NCBI GenBank assembly: GCA_021904315.1
Contig: CM038922.1
Span: forward strand, 8,345,347 to 8,409,346
Direction of reading: 5' to 3'
From: Sphagnum magellanicum
Lineage: Eukaryota > Streptophyta > Sphagnopsida > Sphagnales > Sphagnaceae
DNA length: 64,000 nucleotides
The stretch's first letter is position 1; each line of letters begins with the position of its first letter. Shown here piece by piece: positions 35,081 to 47,300 of this stretch. A model generated the notes under the pieces. That model did no database searches, had not been told where the DNA came from, and worked only from the letters and a program-made list of their open reading frames with translations. A program made the translations under genes and the position numbers.

Positions 35081-35372
35081 TGTCCCTTCGGGAGCTGCTA
35101 GAAAAAGCCGGGCTACCGCTGCGACGCCCCACCTTGCGGCAAGGGCGGGATTTAGGGTTTTCTGGAGCAGAGGTTTGTTTGTGGGTCTGGGAGAATTGGA
35201 GAGAAAAGAGCGCCCGTGCTGGGTGGTTAAGGCGAGAGCAAGATTCTTGGCGAGTTGGGTACTCAAGTTTTTGGATTTTGAAGCTCTGGTTGGTACGAGA
35301 AAGTGAGCACAAGAGTAAATGCGCTTTGTACGAATTCAACGAGTGTCAGCAGTTGCGAAACACGTGAGTTCT

Positions 35373-38300
35373 ATGGGAAGCAAGTCGAGTGCAAAAAAGG
35401 AGATGGAACTGGCAGAAGGAAAGAAACAGTCCATGTTTGCAGCACTACAGAATTTCATGCGATGGATTCCCACTTCCAGAAAAGACATTATCGCTTCTGA
35501 ACAACGCCTTCTCACACTGATCAAGTCAGTCACTCCCTCTCCTTCCTTCCCTTCTTCTTGTTGTTCTTCTTCTGCTTACCTCACTACCCATTTCTTTGTG
35601 CATTGTGGCAATGTACCATCCATCCATCATCTTTCTTTCTCCTCTAGATTGTTGTTGCATGGCCAATCTTGGCGTTAACATCTTCTTGTTGGGGTTTTGC
35701 ATTTCTGCAACACATAACAGAACTCCATATCAACAGGAGCAGATCAACATTGGATCTGGACCTCCAGGATCCAAGCTGCGGTGGTTCCGATCAACCAGCA
35801 GTGAACCCCGCTTCATCAACACCATCACATTTGAGAAGAACAGTGGTGATGTTGCAGAAGGAGAAGTAGTAGAAGAAGAAGTGCCCACTATTGTGTTGGT
35901 GCATGGCTATGGTGCTTCACAAGGATTCTTCTTCCGCAACTTTGATGCTCTTGCTACCAAATTCCGGGTGCTTGCCATTGATCAATTAGGGTAAAACATG
36001 TGTACATACATGCACCCCACATTCTCTTATTTCAATTTCATTTGCAAAAGTTCAAGCTTGCTCTTTTCTCTCAATTTTTTTCTGAAACACAATCTTGATT
36101 TGAATGAAGTGATGTCGATTTTGTTCAAGCTTTTTTTGCTTCGCTCTTGGTTTTTTTCGGTCCAACTTGAAAAGCATTCTTCATTCAAAGACATGTTGAT
36201 TTTGTTTGCATTCTCTTATTGCAGTTTTGCAGCTTTGACTTTTTTTTGCAGCAACACACATGAAAAAAGTCAAAGCTGTTAAACTGCACCAATCTCAGAA
36301 AACTGGCAATTTTCTCCATCAATGGGTTGTAAGATTTCAAATGAGTTTCACATCACAAAATTCCCATTCTGTTAAAAGTTTCTGCAAACTTCACAAAATA
36401 TTTGTGCTTTGCTTGGATGGGGCAAATGTGTTAACAGATGGGGTGCCTCAAGCAGACCTGATTTTACTTGTAAAAGCACTGAAGGTATGTGTTAAATCAT
36501 GATTCTCGGAATGTGCTTATGGCATTCATGTGTTTTAAATTTTTTTTTTCTGTTGTGTTTTTCTATTGTGTTTTTTGGGTAGACATGAATTGAGTTTGAA
36601 ACTTATGTTCTTCTGATAGAACAGTACATGTTCATTTTGAGTAGCAAAAATTGATGACTAAAAATTATCTGGGTTACATAAAGCTTGGTACCTGACTGCG
36701 GGTGTGGTTGTTTCATGTGTTTGCCACAGAGACAGAATCATGGTTTATTGATTCATTAGAAGAATGGAGGAAGGCAAAGAATTTGGACAACTTCATTTTG
36801 CTTGGCCATTCTCTTGGTGGCTATATTGCAGCTCGATATGCCCTCAAGGTTTTAAACTTCCATACTCATAAATTTTCCATAGCCCACCACCATCATTGAC
36901 TTCACATTGAATAAAGTCCTTCACTCATGTGCTCTAGCTAAAACATAATCAAGCTTACTGAGTTTCATTGCAGCAGCTTGAATGAAGATACTATTGACTT
37001 TTTTTAATTAGCCCTTGTCTCTTGAGTGGTAGCCAACATCATGGGGGAGTCATCTTCCGGTTGTTTCCAGAAATGTGAGAGATACTTGGGATGCAGATTT
37101 ATTATAATGGGTTTTACCCAGATTTTGGTCTGATTATGATATATGTATTTACACCCAGCATCGGGAGCTGATGAAGTCAGTGGGTAGTAGTAGTCGTGGA
37201 AGGTGCAACAGTAAAAAAGCTTTTTGTCTGATTGCAATGTGGAACGCAATGTGGAAAAAGAAGACATGGACAAAGTGAATTAAGACATTACTCTCTGTCT
37301 TCTGGTGTGTGTAGCATCCAGAACATGTGAAACATCTCATACTCGTTGGTCCAGCGGGTTTTTCTGCTGAGTCTGACCGTTGGATTGAATTAAAGTCAAC
37401 TTGGAAAGGTGTTCTTGCCAATTTTATTTGGGAGTCGAATGTGACGCCACAAGCAATCATACGGTATGTTGAACAGTTGTCTCACAATGATTTTATTTGG
37501 AATATAACTTATATCTTTCACAAGAAAAAGCTCTATCCCAAGTACTGCATTATGTTTGGGAAGAAGAGACTTAGAAAAAATTGTGGATTTTGTGGGTTTC
37601 CCCCTACTTATAATGGGGAGAGGAAATGATTTATTTTTCTTGTAAACTTTGTGTGGCATTGCCAAATCATTGATCCTCACAAGGTGTGCAATTTTACCCA
37701 CCAAATCTTTGCAGGATGAGATTTGTTTCCATCTGTGGTTGATGGGATGAAGAAGTGCAGTGCTGATACATAGGACCTGTTGGTATGACTATATATGTGC
37801 AGGGGCCTGGGTCCATTTGGTCCTAATCTGGTCCGTAGATATGCTGGAGCTAGGTTTGGCACACATGCTTCAGGCACCATGTTGAATGAACAGGAATCGA
37901 AATTGTTTTCAGGTGTGTTTTTTCTCTGCTTCATGCATGTTTTGGAGAATTTAACCAGCAATTGGGCAATTTGTTTTTGGTTAAAATGAAGATTGATTCA
38001 ATATTTTCATTTAAAAAAAAGCTGATTAAATAAGATTTTCAATATTTTCCCCAAAAAATTCCGCCTTCAGTAATTTTCAGGAGAAAGTTGAATTTGGGTT
38101 GATGAGCTTTCAGCTGTCTCTCTTTGGTGGTACAGATTACATGTTCCATACATTGGCTGCAAGAGCTAGTGGCGAGCTCTGCCTGAAGTATATCTTCTCA
38201 TTAGGAGCATTTGCACGATCACCTCTCCTCACCAGGTATATATATATATATATATATACTTGCATTTATCCTCATATGCCTGTGCTTAAAGATAAATGTC

Positions 38301-39177
38301 AAAATTTAGCATTATTAGGTTTTCAGGATTTTTTGAAAAGAAAATTAATTAATATTTTTTGGGTGATATGTTATTCTGAAGCATGAACTCAAAAAGATTT
38401 CCACTGGAAGAAGTACTGTGTAATTTATCTGTCATTTTGGGGGGTGGTGCAGTGCACCAGATTGGAAGGTACCAACATCTTTCATCTATGGTGTTGAAGA
38501 CTGGATGGATTTTCGAGGTGCTGAGGAGGCTCGTAAGCTTATGAATGTACCATGTGAAATTATTCGTGTTCCCCAGGTAAAACTATTGAGGCAACCGGTA
38601 TACCCCTTCCTGTTCTGTTAGATGGGATTGTTCACACATGTATGATTATAATTCTTTGTGAGTTCAAGACTCTTTAAAATGAATCCCACAAAATACCCAT
38701 CTCTTTGGTTGAGTGACGGTTAGATTTTCACACCAAAGGAAATTTGTTCATTAGAGAGAACAGATTTTTTTGCACTATTAGGGTTAGTGTTGTCCACCAA
38801 ATGCTTTTGGTTCATGTGCACAGACCAAGATAGGTGTGCAGGATGAGGTAGGTGTCAAAGATGGTGTGGTGGGTACTGGTCATAACACAGTCATCTTTGT
38901 CCAAGTTTTTCAAGCACTATAGACTTGGGTAAAGCTTGGGTATTTGTATAAAGCTTAACACTAGTGTTTAATTCTCGGGTTTGTGACAAAGAAGGGAATG
39001 CAAATCTGACAGTTTATTTTCTGGATTTCTGGTGACCATTGTGGTCATTTGCAGGGTGGACACTTTGTGATGTTAGATAATGCACCAGGCTTTCATGCAG
39101 CTGTGACATATGCATGCCGAAATTACTTGCCTGGCCGATCTGGATTCAATCTGACAGGAGGTATATCCCTTGTCTAA
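35373..39177 (+). CDS. CGI-58/ABHD5-family alpha/beta hydrolase, nine exons, complete
   Basis: Coding exons: 35373-35524, 35721-35990, 36438-36484, 36730-36848, 37315-37463, 37803-37912, 38136-38235, 38453-38576 and 39055-39177 (TAA). All eight introns are GT-AG and the phases join to 397 residues, close to At4g24160 (about 420). HGYGA at 112-116 is the oxyanion-type motif, GHSLGG at 182-187 the nucleophile elbow (Ser184), and GGHFVMLDN (His360, Asp365) the catalytic-His region, which also fits the H-x4-D acyltransferase motif of CGI-58 proteins. In plants the family is reported to act on lysophospholipids and triacylglycerol turnover; At4g24160 has lipase/phospholipase and LPA-acyltransferase activity. 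Exon 3 is a 47-bp micro-exon. The start is MGSKSSAKK at 35373; an in-frame ATG at 35319 would add 18 residues and cannot be excluded. Confidence 0.9.
36438..36484 (+). other. 47-bp micro-exon 3 of the hydrolase gene
   Basis: Flanked by TTAACAG and GTATGT. Its 47 bases restore the phase between exons 2 and 4 and supply the conserved GWGASSRPDFTCKSTE segment expected between the first and second hydrolase motifs. Confidence 0.88.
38236..38260 (+). repeat. (TA)n tract at the start of intron 7
   Basis: The donor GTATAT of intron 7 runs directly into about eleven TA units, so repeat length changes would affect sequence next to the splice site. Confidence 0.9.
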
Positions 39178-39904
39178 AGTAGTGAAGTCAATTAGTCATC
39201 CACTGCAGGTATGTAGAGTGGATTTATACAATCAGTAATTTGATGCTGTTGTGGGCCTCTGACATTTACTTTTCTTGGGGTGCAATTCTGCCTCAAACAT
39301 TTTACCCACTACATTAGTTCTCTGCTTTGTGCTGTGATCACTGTACTTGAAGATTGCATGCAACATCTCTTCTGTAACAATTGAAACATTGGGACTCTAA
39401 AGAGGTTCCAAGTTCACAACCTTGAACAAAAGATTGAAATTTGTCTATGACAGACCATTGGCCCCATCTCTCCTGAGGTGTATGTTCTATTGGATGGGCA
39501 TTTTGATCCAGTCTTTTGTTGGAGCTTTTCCTCATGTGTTTGGCAACCAACCTGTGTTTTCTATTATCTACATGTTCTCAAACCTTATGTTGGAATACAA
39601 ATGGCAATGTATTTTGTGAGCCAGGTTAGCTGGTTTCTCTACTTGCGCCACAATTTCTTTGCAAGTAATAATTTCCTCTTTCATTTTGTGTCAACCTATA
39701 GTAGTAGTAGTAGTATTAGTAGTTGTGCAAGTTTGTGAGTGAGGAAGTTCAATTTTGGACCTGACGTGTGCTTTTGACAAAATGCTGATTAGACTCAAAT
39801 TTGCACTGCAACCATGATGTGAATTTCAAGTCTCTGTGCTCCTCCTCGCAAATGTGTTTAACATGATTTTTTCAATGTTTGTGACAATCAATGATTCTGA
39901 CCTA
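39178..39904. other. 3' UTR of the hydrolase gene and downstream DNA
   Basis: No further coding frame. A short (TAG)n run lies near 39701-39723. The polyadenylation site was not determined. Confidence 0.35.
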
Positions 39905-40100
39905 TAAACCCATAAACCAAATTCTGGGTTTAGGGTTTAGGAATGAACCAGAAGGATTAACTACTACTGGTAAACTGAAATTTTGGGTGTAAGGATTAGG
40001 AATGATTGAGAAGGAATGATTCCTCCCCATAAGCTTATAATAAGCCGAATTATGGGTTTAGGGTTGAGGAATGATTGGGGAGGAATGATTCTCAGAGGGT
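39905..40100. repeat. ~60-bp degenerate tandem repeat with telomere-like words
   Basis: Units with TGGGTTTAGGGTTTAGGAATGA-like cores begin near 39927, 39985 and 40054, followed by GAGAAGGAATGATT. The core contains TTTAGGG. Confidence 0.75.
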
Positions 40101-42330
40101 CCAATTTGTTCTAGTGCTCAATGCATGTACTAACAATCAAGGAGCAATTGAGGCAGCCAGATGCATCCATGCTACGGAGTAGCACAAGGACCACATATTG
40201 GCAACAATTCTAATTTTTGGAGTTTGGGATAGTTTTAATTTGCTTACGGTTTAACCTTTAGGGTACATAATTTTATCATGAATTCGTCTTAATATACAAT
40301 AAACAAGTAGCAAAGTCTCAAAGACCAAGTGCTCTACAGCCTAAGACATACTATAAAACTATAAATAAAATTGGATTACTGTGGCAGAGGGATTGAAGCA
40401 CTTTGGTCTTAAGGGTTGGAACATAAGTCTATAAAGGGTTTAGGGTTTAAGGGTTTAGTGTTAGACCCTAAGCCCCAAAGGTTTGATGCAGTGTTGGTTA
40501 GTTATGAAAAACAAAGAACAGAACCCGATGGTTATCAGGGCGGTTCTTACAATTTGGAATCGTGCTTCTTGAAAGAATCGAAGCCACAGTTCAAAATTAG
40601 TTTGCAAATTAGCTTGAAACTTTTGTTTCAGTATATTGGCCTAAAGTTGGAAATTTTCTTGGCATTTTTCTCTTGGATTGAAGTGGTATTTGTCAATTTG
40701 GTTTAAGGTGAGAGTCATGTTCACAAATGGTTACCTATTTTGCTATTTCCATGCACACAAAGCACACAATTATTTTCCTCTTTCTAAAGACTCCCTTTAG
40801 GTCCTTAGTCCTTACAATTGGGGCTACTTTCAAAACAATTGTGACTATGTAACCTAAACCCGTGTTGGGTGGTTTAGGGTTTAACTTGTTTTCATAACTG
40901 GCTGTTCCAGTTCTCACATTAAACTTGTTTGGTTCTTTATTTTTGTTTTTCCTTATGTCCAACCAGTTCTTTCACAATTGGTTCTCAACTCATTTAGATT
41001 AGTCAGTTATATTACACCGGCTCTTTAACTCCACTTTCAGATTTTAGGATTAAGGTCTTTAAATATTTTTTGGAATTTTCATATGTCAAAAATAAATCAG
41101 CAATCATTACAAAGCTCTAATATCTAAATAAAAATATGTGATCACATTTCAAAGATATATAAACAATCTTTTTTTATTAGTCCTCCTTCAATTTATCTCA
41201 TTCAAATGAGCCTTAAAACTCATTTATCTCTTATTCTACATCTAATTCAAAATCTATCAAATATACCAAATTATTAAGAATTGTGCAACCCATCCATCTT
41301 TGCGTCATTTGGCCAATTCTTACTTACTAACATTAATTTACCAGGGTTATTTGATTGTAAGTGACAAATTGGTGAGAATTCCAACAAGGGAAAAAATTCT
41401 ATCAGTTTTAGTTTGAGAACTTACAAACCTTAATATTTGTCTAGTTAAAAACCCAACAATTGAGAACATGATTTCATGTTTCTTCCACCATTCTAAAGGA
41501 TGTTTGAATCTTTTGCATCCACCTAATATTTACAAAATATCAACAATTTTCAATTAACAAACTTTTTGCAAGTTTGTTGGTGTCAACCACCATCTCACAA
41601 ATGTCTAAGCTCTTATCTTCATTAATTATGTAAACAAGAGAATTTTAAGCCTCAAAAAATGGATGCACTTACTGATAAGATTTCAATAACATAAGAAACA
41701 AAGATTTCCTATCATATTCTTCAACTATGACCCACTCATGCTCACGACCAATAAAAGAAGAGATCAATATTTAACTCTTGAATTTAGGATCTAACATAAA
41801 AACTAGTGTATTGTAAGGTTTTTCTCATCATATCTTTTCAGGAAAAAAGGGGAAAAAATCAATCACCCTAATGACCTCCTTTTTATTATTCTTTGCAAAA
41901 GTTCCCAATTCAACAGTTAAACAATCATCATCATCATCATCATCAATCAAAGCATTTGATAAAAAAAGATGGTTCATTTCTTCCTTTAACTTCAAACTCA
42001 TTGATATGGTTGCATTCAAAACATCATTTAACAACCAATGACCCTTGGGTTAGTTTAAGATGCAAACAATGATAACAAGAGATGAAACATCTACTATAAT
42101 TTGTGATATATGACATATGAGTGGAGGGGGCACTTGGTTAGTGAACCTAGGATTAGTTTGCTTGTTGTAACATAGGCAATGGCTTTTCAAAATTGAAGGG
42201 CTTCCTAAAACATGATCACTTTGTTTGCAAACCTAGACCATTCACATTATTAATCCAGAAAACAACATTTTGGAATATAACTATTCAAAATTATAATAAT
42301 TAAAACGATTAAAACAAAATAACTTGCATT
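40101..42330. other. intergenic, scattered telomere-like words
   Basis: TTTAGGGTTTAAGGGTTTAG occurs near 40438-40458 and GGTTTAGGGTTTAAC near 40871-40885. An (ATC)n run lies near 41926-41946. No gene is supported. Confidence 0.35.
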
Positions 42331-43200
42331 TTACTTTGTTTTGACTAAAGTGTTCAATTTTTTGAATGTGAAGCCTATAGCAATGTAAGCTTTCATCCAT
42401 TCATCTTTTCCTTTCCTTGATTTTTTAAGCCATGTAATACATTTTTGCAAATTTGGTTGGGCAAATTTAAGGGAAACATATTTCAAGCCCCTAGAAATTC
42501 TTTCTTCAACAATTGCATATTGATAAGCCTTAGAGCAAGCATGTTCAAAGTAAGTCCCTTGAGAACATTCCATCACACTCAAAGATTCATAACTTACTAT
42601 TGATTTCAAAGTAGTTGTCATGGTATTCATATTTGCACCTTCATCTTTAACATTCAAGCAAAGATCTTTTTGGTCAAGCCATATTGCTCTAAAAGGTTTT
42701 GCAAAGTTCTTGCCAATGCAATTAACTTATTTGAAGCATTGGGCAAATGGTTTTTAATAACTAATAAACTCAAATTTTCCACAAAAAAATCTAGCGCACA
42801 TTATCCTTTTTGTAAGGATCTATGGCCCCAAACAATTGGAGATTTCACTTTTATTCATTGCATGCCTTTTCTTTGCATGTTGTTTTTCCAATGGACGTTT
42901 TAGGTTGTTATTCATTTTTTCCCCAATTTTTTTGACAATTAGTCCATGGTTTTCATGTACATGTTTTTTCAATGCAATTATTCCATTGCTTTTAAAATAT
43001 GAAACAAAACCTTTACTCAACTTTCTTCTTTGTTCCATTACCACACGATTTATTGGTCTACTTTAACACCACATACAATGCATGACTTGTGGCACCTTAA
43101 CAAAAATTAATGATTCATCATTGACACAAAAAATTGCCCAAGTTGGATAATTTTTGCCATGGATTTCCACTTCAACCTTTGTCCATGTAATTTCTTCATA
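42331..43200 (-). pseudogene. broken hAT-like transposase (zf-BED/DUF659 type), copy 2
   Basis: Read on the - strand, the parts are collinear with the copy at 6.7-7.8 kb. A WAIFCVN..CMWC zinc-finger start has an in-frame stop just after it. It is followed by YFKSNGIIALKKHVHENH (42820-43044), FFVENLSLLVIKNHLP, LARTLQNLLEQYGLTKKIFA and VKDEGANMNT...HACSKAYQYA...LQKCITWLKKSRKGKDEW (to 42331). The central FDLWMSKG-type block of copy 1 is missing, consistent with an internal deletion joining LVIKNHLP to the LARTLQ segment. A frameshift precedes VKDEGAN. It ends at LVKTK, where AAA|GTAAAA could be a donor at the same codon as in copy 1. Confidence 0.8.
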
Positions 43201-44209
43201 ATTAATTGCATTATATCATCATTTTCCAATTGAAAACTTGGAATTTCTTAAGATTTCTCACCTTCAATTCTTTCCTCTAGTCTCATTTCACTCTCATTCA
43301 TGAACACATCACATCCCTCATCTAAAAAAATGGTTATATTTTTAGAATGTGTCAAGTGTTAACAAACTAGGGTAGAGAAAATTAAACAATTATAGTCTTT
43401 CTAATTTTGTAGAATGTGAAAATGTAGACAAATTATTCACAAGTTGATTTTCACAAAAGACATTATGTAAGTAAATTGCAAAATTGCCTCAAAATTTCTT
43501 TTAACAATAAAAGGTAAAACTTAAGGTTGTAAGCAATATTTCCAATTTGACAATAATTCACGCATAAACAAATCCAAACATATTATCAACACATTTTTTC
43601 AATATAAAAGGGGGAAAAAATCACACAAGTTTAGTGAAAAAACAAACATACTTAAAGTGCAAAAGTTTTTGCCAAAGCCTTGCAACCACTAACCTTTCAC
43701 CTCCAACAAAACTCCAACCTATAGGACAATGTAGGGGTAGGGGTAATACCAACCACATAGGGGGAAAGCAACACAATGAACACCAACAATTAGCAACAAC
43801 ACAATGAACAATAGTGGTGGTACTTTGTTAGTTTTGCAAATTTTTCCCAAAGAAAACCCTTTTATAATTAACATTTTTCTTTTGGTTGACATTGAAAAAT
43901 AAAAGAATGGTAAGACCATAAAGGATATATTTAATGGCATGTAATGGAATATGTTTTGCATATATATGTTAAGTATCAAAAATGTTCTTCTATTACATAC
44001 TTGTAATTGTTATGCTCACACAAATTGTTGCTATAGATAACTTAGGAAATATCACCTTTTTAGGCACTTTTAAATGGCATAAATCCTTTCCTATCCACTC
44101 TAGTTTGCAACCTACCCATGCTATTCTATGATATATTTACAAAGGGAATGCACCCAATGGGCCATTTTGCCTCATATTGAATCACTAGGGTGAAGCAATG
44201 GTACTTAGT
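43201..44209. other. intergenic, nothing recognised
   Basis: AT-rich; no open frame with recognisable content. It may hold the flank of the hAT-like relic, but no terminal inverted repeat was identified. Confidence 0.3.
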
Positions 44210-44385
44210 GAGTCACTAAGGCAATTAGGACTATCATCCTAATGACTCAGTAGGAAAAAAACTCACCATGTTCCTAGGTGAAATGGCCCTAAACCATACT
44301 GATTCATTAAGGCAATGATTGAATATTGCCCTAGTGATTCGTTAAAAAACAAATTCGCCATGTTGCTAAGTGGAACAACTTCATA
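44210..44385. repeat. diverged ~91-bp tandem duplication
   Basis: GAGTCACTAAGGCAATTAGG (44210) and GATTCATTAAGGCAATGATT (44301) begin two units that both run on to a TCRCCATGTTSCTARGTG segment. Divergence is considerable. Confidence 0.55.
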
Positions 44386-47300
44386 CCATTGCATAAACAA
44401 AGCTCTCAATTACAACATTGACATTGGAGTTTTTTGCCTTGACATATGTGATTTTGCACTACCAATGCGTCAATTGAATATGATGCCATTTTGACCATTC
44501 TTTGTTGAACTACAACCATAACTTCATAACACCCCGACTTAGTTGGTTCCTAAACCATGCCCTTGTTCCCTACTTCCTTCCCTCCCCCCTTGTTTTTCTT
44601 TCTTCCTCTCTCTATTTTTTTTCGCTACCACCATCAATATCACCTTTTTGTTTCACCATTATCGTCATTGTGGAGCTTCAAGTTTGAGGAAGAACTTCAA
44701 TGAAACTTGGGGAGGAAAGGAGGAGAAACATGCCTTGTAACTCCAATTGATTGGGGTTGGTCAAGATTTTTTTCCCTCTTTCCTTCTCCCATCTCCCTCT
44801 TTTTCCTCCCCTTTTCTACTCATATTTTGTTATTACTTATGCCCCTTATGATTTTTTTCCTCCAATATTTGGGCCAATCTTGCAATACATGCATACATTT
44901 TCATTTCTTCATTTAGATGCATATATTGAATCCAATCAAAGAAGAAGAAAAAGGGAAAAAATGGAACGAAGAAATAACAAGAAAAAAAAGAAATAACAAG
45001 AACAAGAAAAAGAATGATGAAGAGGAAATAACTATATAATACTTTTAAAATAGAAGAAAAAGAAAAAAAATAACAAAAAAAAGCCCAAAAGAAAAAAAAA
45101 AAAACTTTACAAAACAATAAGGAATCCCAAGAAAATGACTCAACAATGTCAATTGATATTGCATTGCTTTAGGCATTTTTCCATTACCAATTTAAGTTCT
45201 TACTATTACATAAAGGTATTATAGTCATTTAAACATTTTGCTATTTACAATGAAAGTTTCTAGAAACATAAGGGCATTTTGCTGTTTCATGCCCACCCTT
45301 TGTTTAAACTCCTTCTCATATTGTTAAGGCCATTGATTGACCTTATTATAGGGTTTTATTGTAGAACTAGTTTATTATAACAAATAGGGCAATAGGGAAG
45401 ACCATGGATTTACTTGAGTAATTGACCTACTACTTGAGGGTATAGTAGTGGTGGACAAGGTTTTAGATGGCTTGAGTGATGGCAACAACCATATATGGTG
45501 GTTGGTGGTGAGTATTCAAAGTAGAAGGAAGGCTAGTAAGGTAGAGCAATAAAAGTAGCATAGGTTTAAAGAGCTCTACATTAGAATGTGTGTGTGTGTG
45601 TGTGGGTGTTTTTTGGAATAGAAAAGAGGCTTGCCCTTCTATTTTGTTTTTTTGTGTGAAAACTCTTGTCTTTTCTTATTTGTTGAAGGATAAAATACAA
45701 GCTTTGTGTGTCTTACTATTGTAATAGTACCACATCAGAACATAGTTGTGATATTTCTTTTTATTCTTTATTATGTTACCATAGTTGCAACTATTGTTGA
45801 TAAGTCGTCTGCTATTATTGTATATTCTTTGATGTTGTTATGATCTTTACCTAGTTTTACTATATGGGGATGTTGGTAGCTATTAGGCCTCAAGAAAGTG
45901 GTTTTTGTCCATAGATGTTAGTTGATAATTTTGTAGTGTACCCCAAATGCAAGTATTGCAATATAACTTTGTATAATACTTGCATTTAAGGTCCACCTTA
46001 TATTATCATTAGAGCATTAAAGGTTAGTTATGTGGAGGATGCCAAGGTTTTTGTAATTATACTTGTATATGGTGATGCCAATTTTTGGTCTTTCCACATT
46101 AATAGGCTTTAATATGTTTAAAGGGTAATAAGTAGGTAGGTAAAAGGCCTAGGTAGGTACGTAGGTAGTTTCAAGTAGGTTTTTAATTAATAGGTAGTTA
46201 ATAGTAAGTAGGCAACTAATACAATAGTACAAAGAAGGGGAAAAGAATACCATACAAATTTGAAGGAAAAAACAACTAGGTATGAACTTTAAATGTATTA
46301 ATTCAAAATTAGTTAACCATGGGTGCTTTAGATGAGGACATATACATGGTGAAAAAAATGGACCCAATCCAATGGACAAAATGACCAATTAGTGGGTGCA
46401 ATCACAATCAAACTAACCATCATGATTACTTTCCAAAAGGACTATGGCATTTTTTTTAGTCCTCATGACTTTTGCATATAAAGGCATTTTAAAATGAAAT
46501 ATTTTGTAACTTATTACTAAAAATATTTATAGTTTCTTTGATGCATCACATTTTTCATATTAATCTTTTTCAAATAACTATGACTTTGTTAAAAGTGTAA
46601 AACTTTTGTTAGATTTTGCATTTTGTCTTAAAAATTATCATAATTTCAATTCTTTCCAATGTATGTCAAAGTTTTTGGGTTTTAGTTTATTTTATCATAA
46701 ACTATAACTTCGTTTTGTATGTCATGTCTATTACACGCCATTTGCATGTTGTAAAAGACTCTTGAACTTTTGAAATTATAAAAACATACACTGAATTTTA
46801 GAAAAATTCAAATTCCATAATTTTTTAATTATGAGTGTTCTTTGAATGTGGGTAATAGGTTATTATCATGTAAATTTTTTTATCATAAAAAATTATTTAC
46901 TAAAAAAGTCCATGGCATAGTCCTTTGTAAAATGTACTATTTTTTATGTAATTGTTTTTCAAGTTCAAAAGTCCTTTTTATTAAATTGAAACCCAAAAAA
47001 AAATTAAATGAATTTTTCATTTGAATTCTTAGACATTCATATTACTCACTTAGCACAACTTCCCATGATTAACATGACATTAAAGTTGCATTACATAAAT
47101 ATTTGTAACAAAATTGCAATTGTTTTTGGTTGCCCAACATGTTTTTTGGCTCGTTTGATTATGATCACACCTTAGTGTGTTTGTGGGTGGTAGTCCATTA
47201 GGGCCTCTTGCCACATTGAACTAACACATTATTAAATTAGTTCCACCATTGACAAGTTTAAATAAGTCTTTCTTTTCACTTAATTGTTTGTTGTGGGTTT

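Noticed and set aside
35596..35720. N-terminal extension of the hydrolase exon 2 frame from a TTG
   Set aside because: This part is intron 1: an acceptor at 35720 joins exon 1 and exon 2 in phase and gives the expected LIKTPY sequence.
44502..45117. Phe/Pro-rich and Lys-rich frames on both strands
   Set aside because: They come from C/T-rich and A/G-rich low-complexity sequence, with overlapping frames in several phases.
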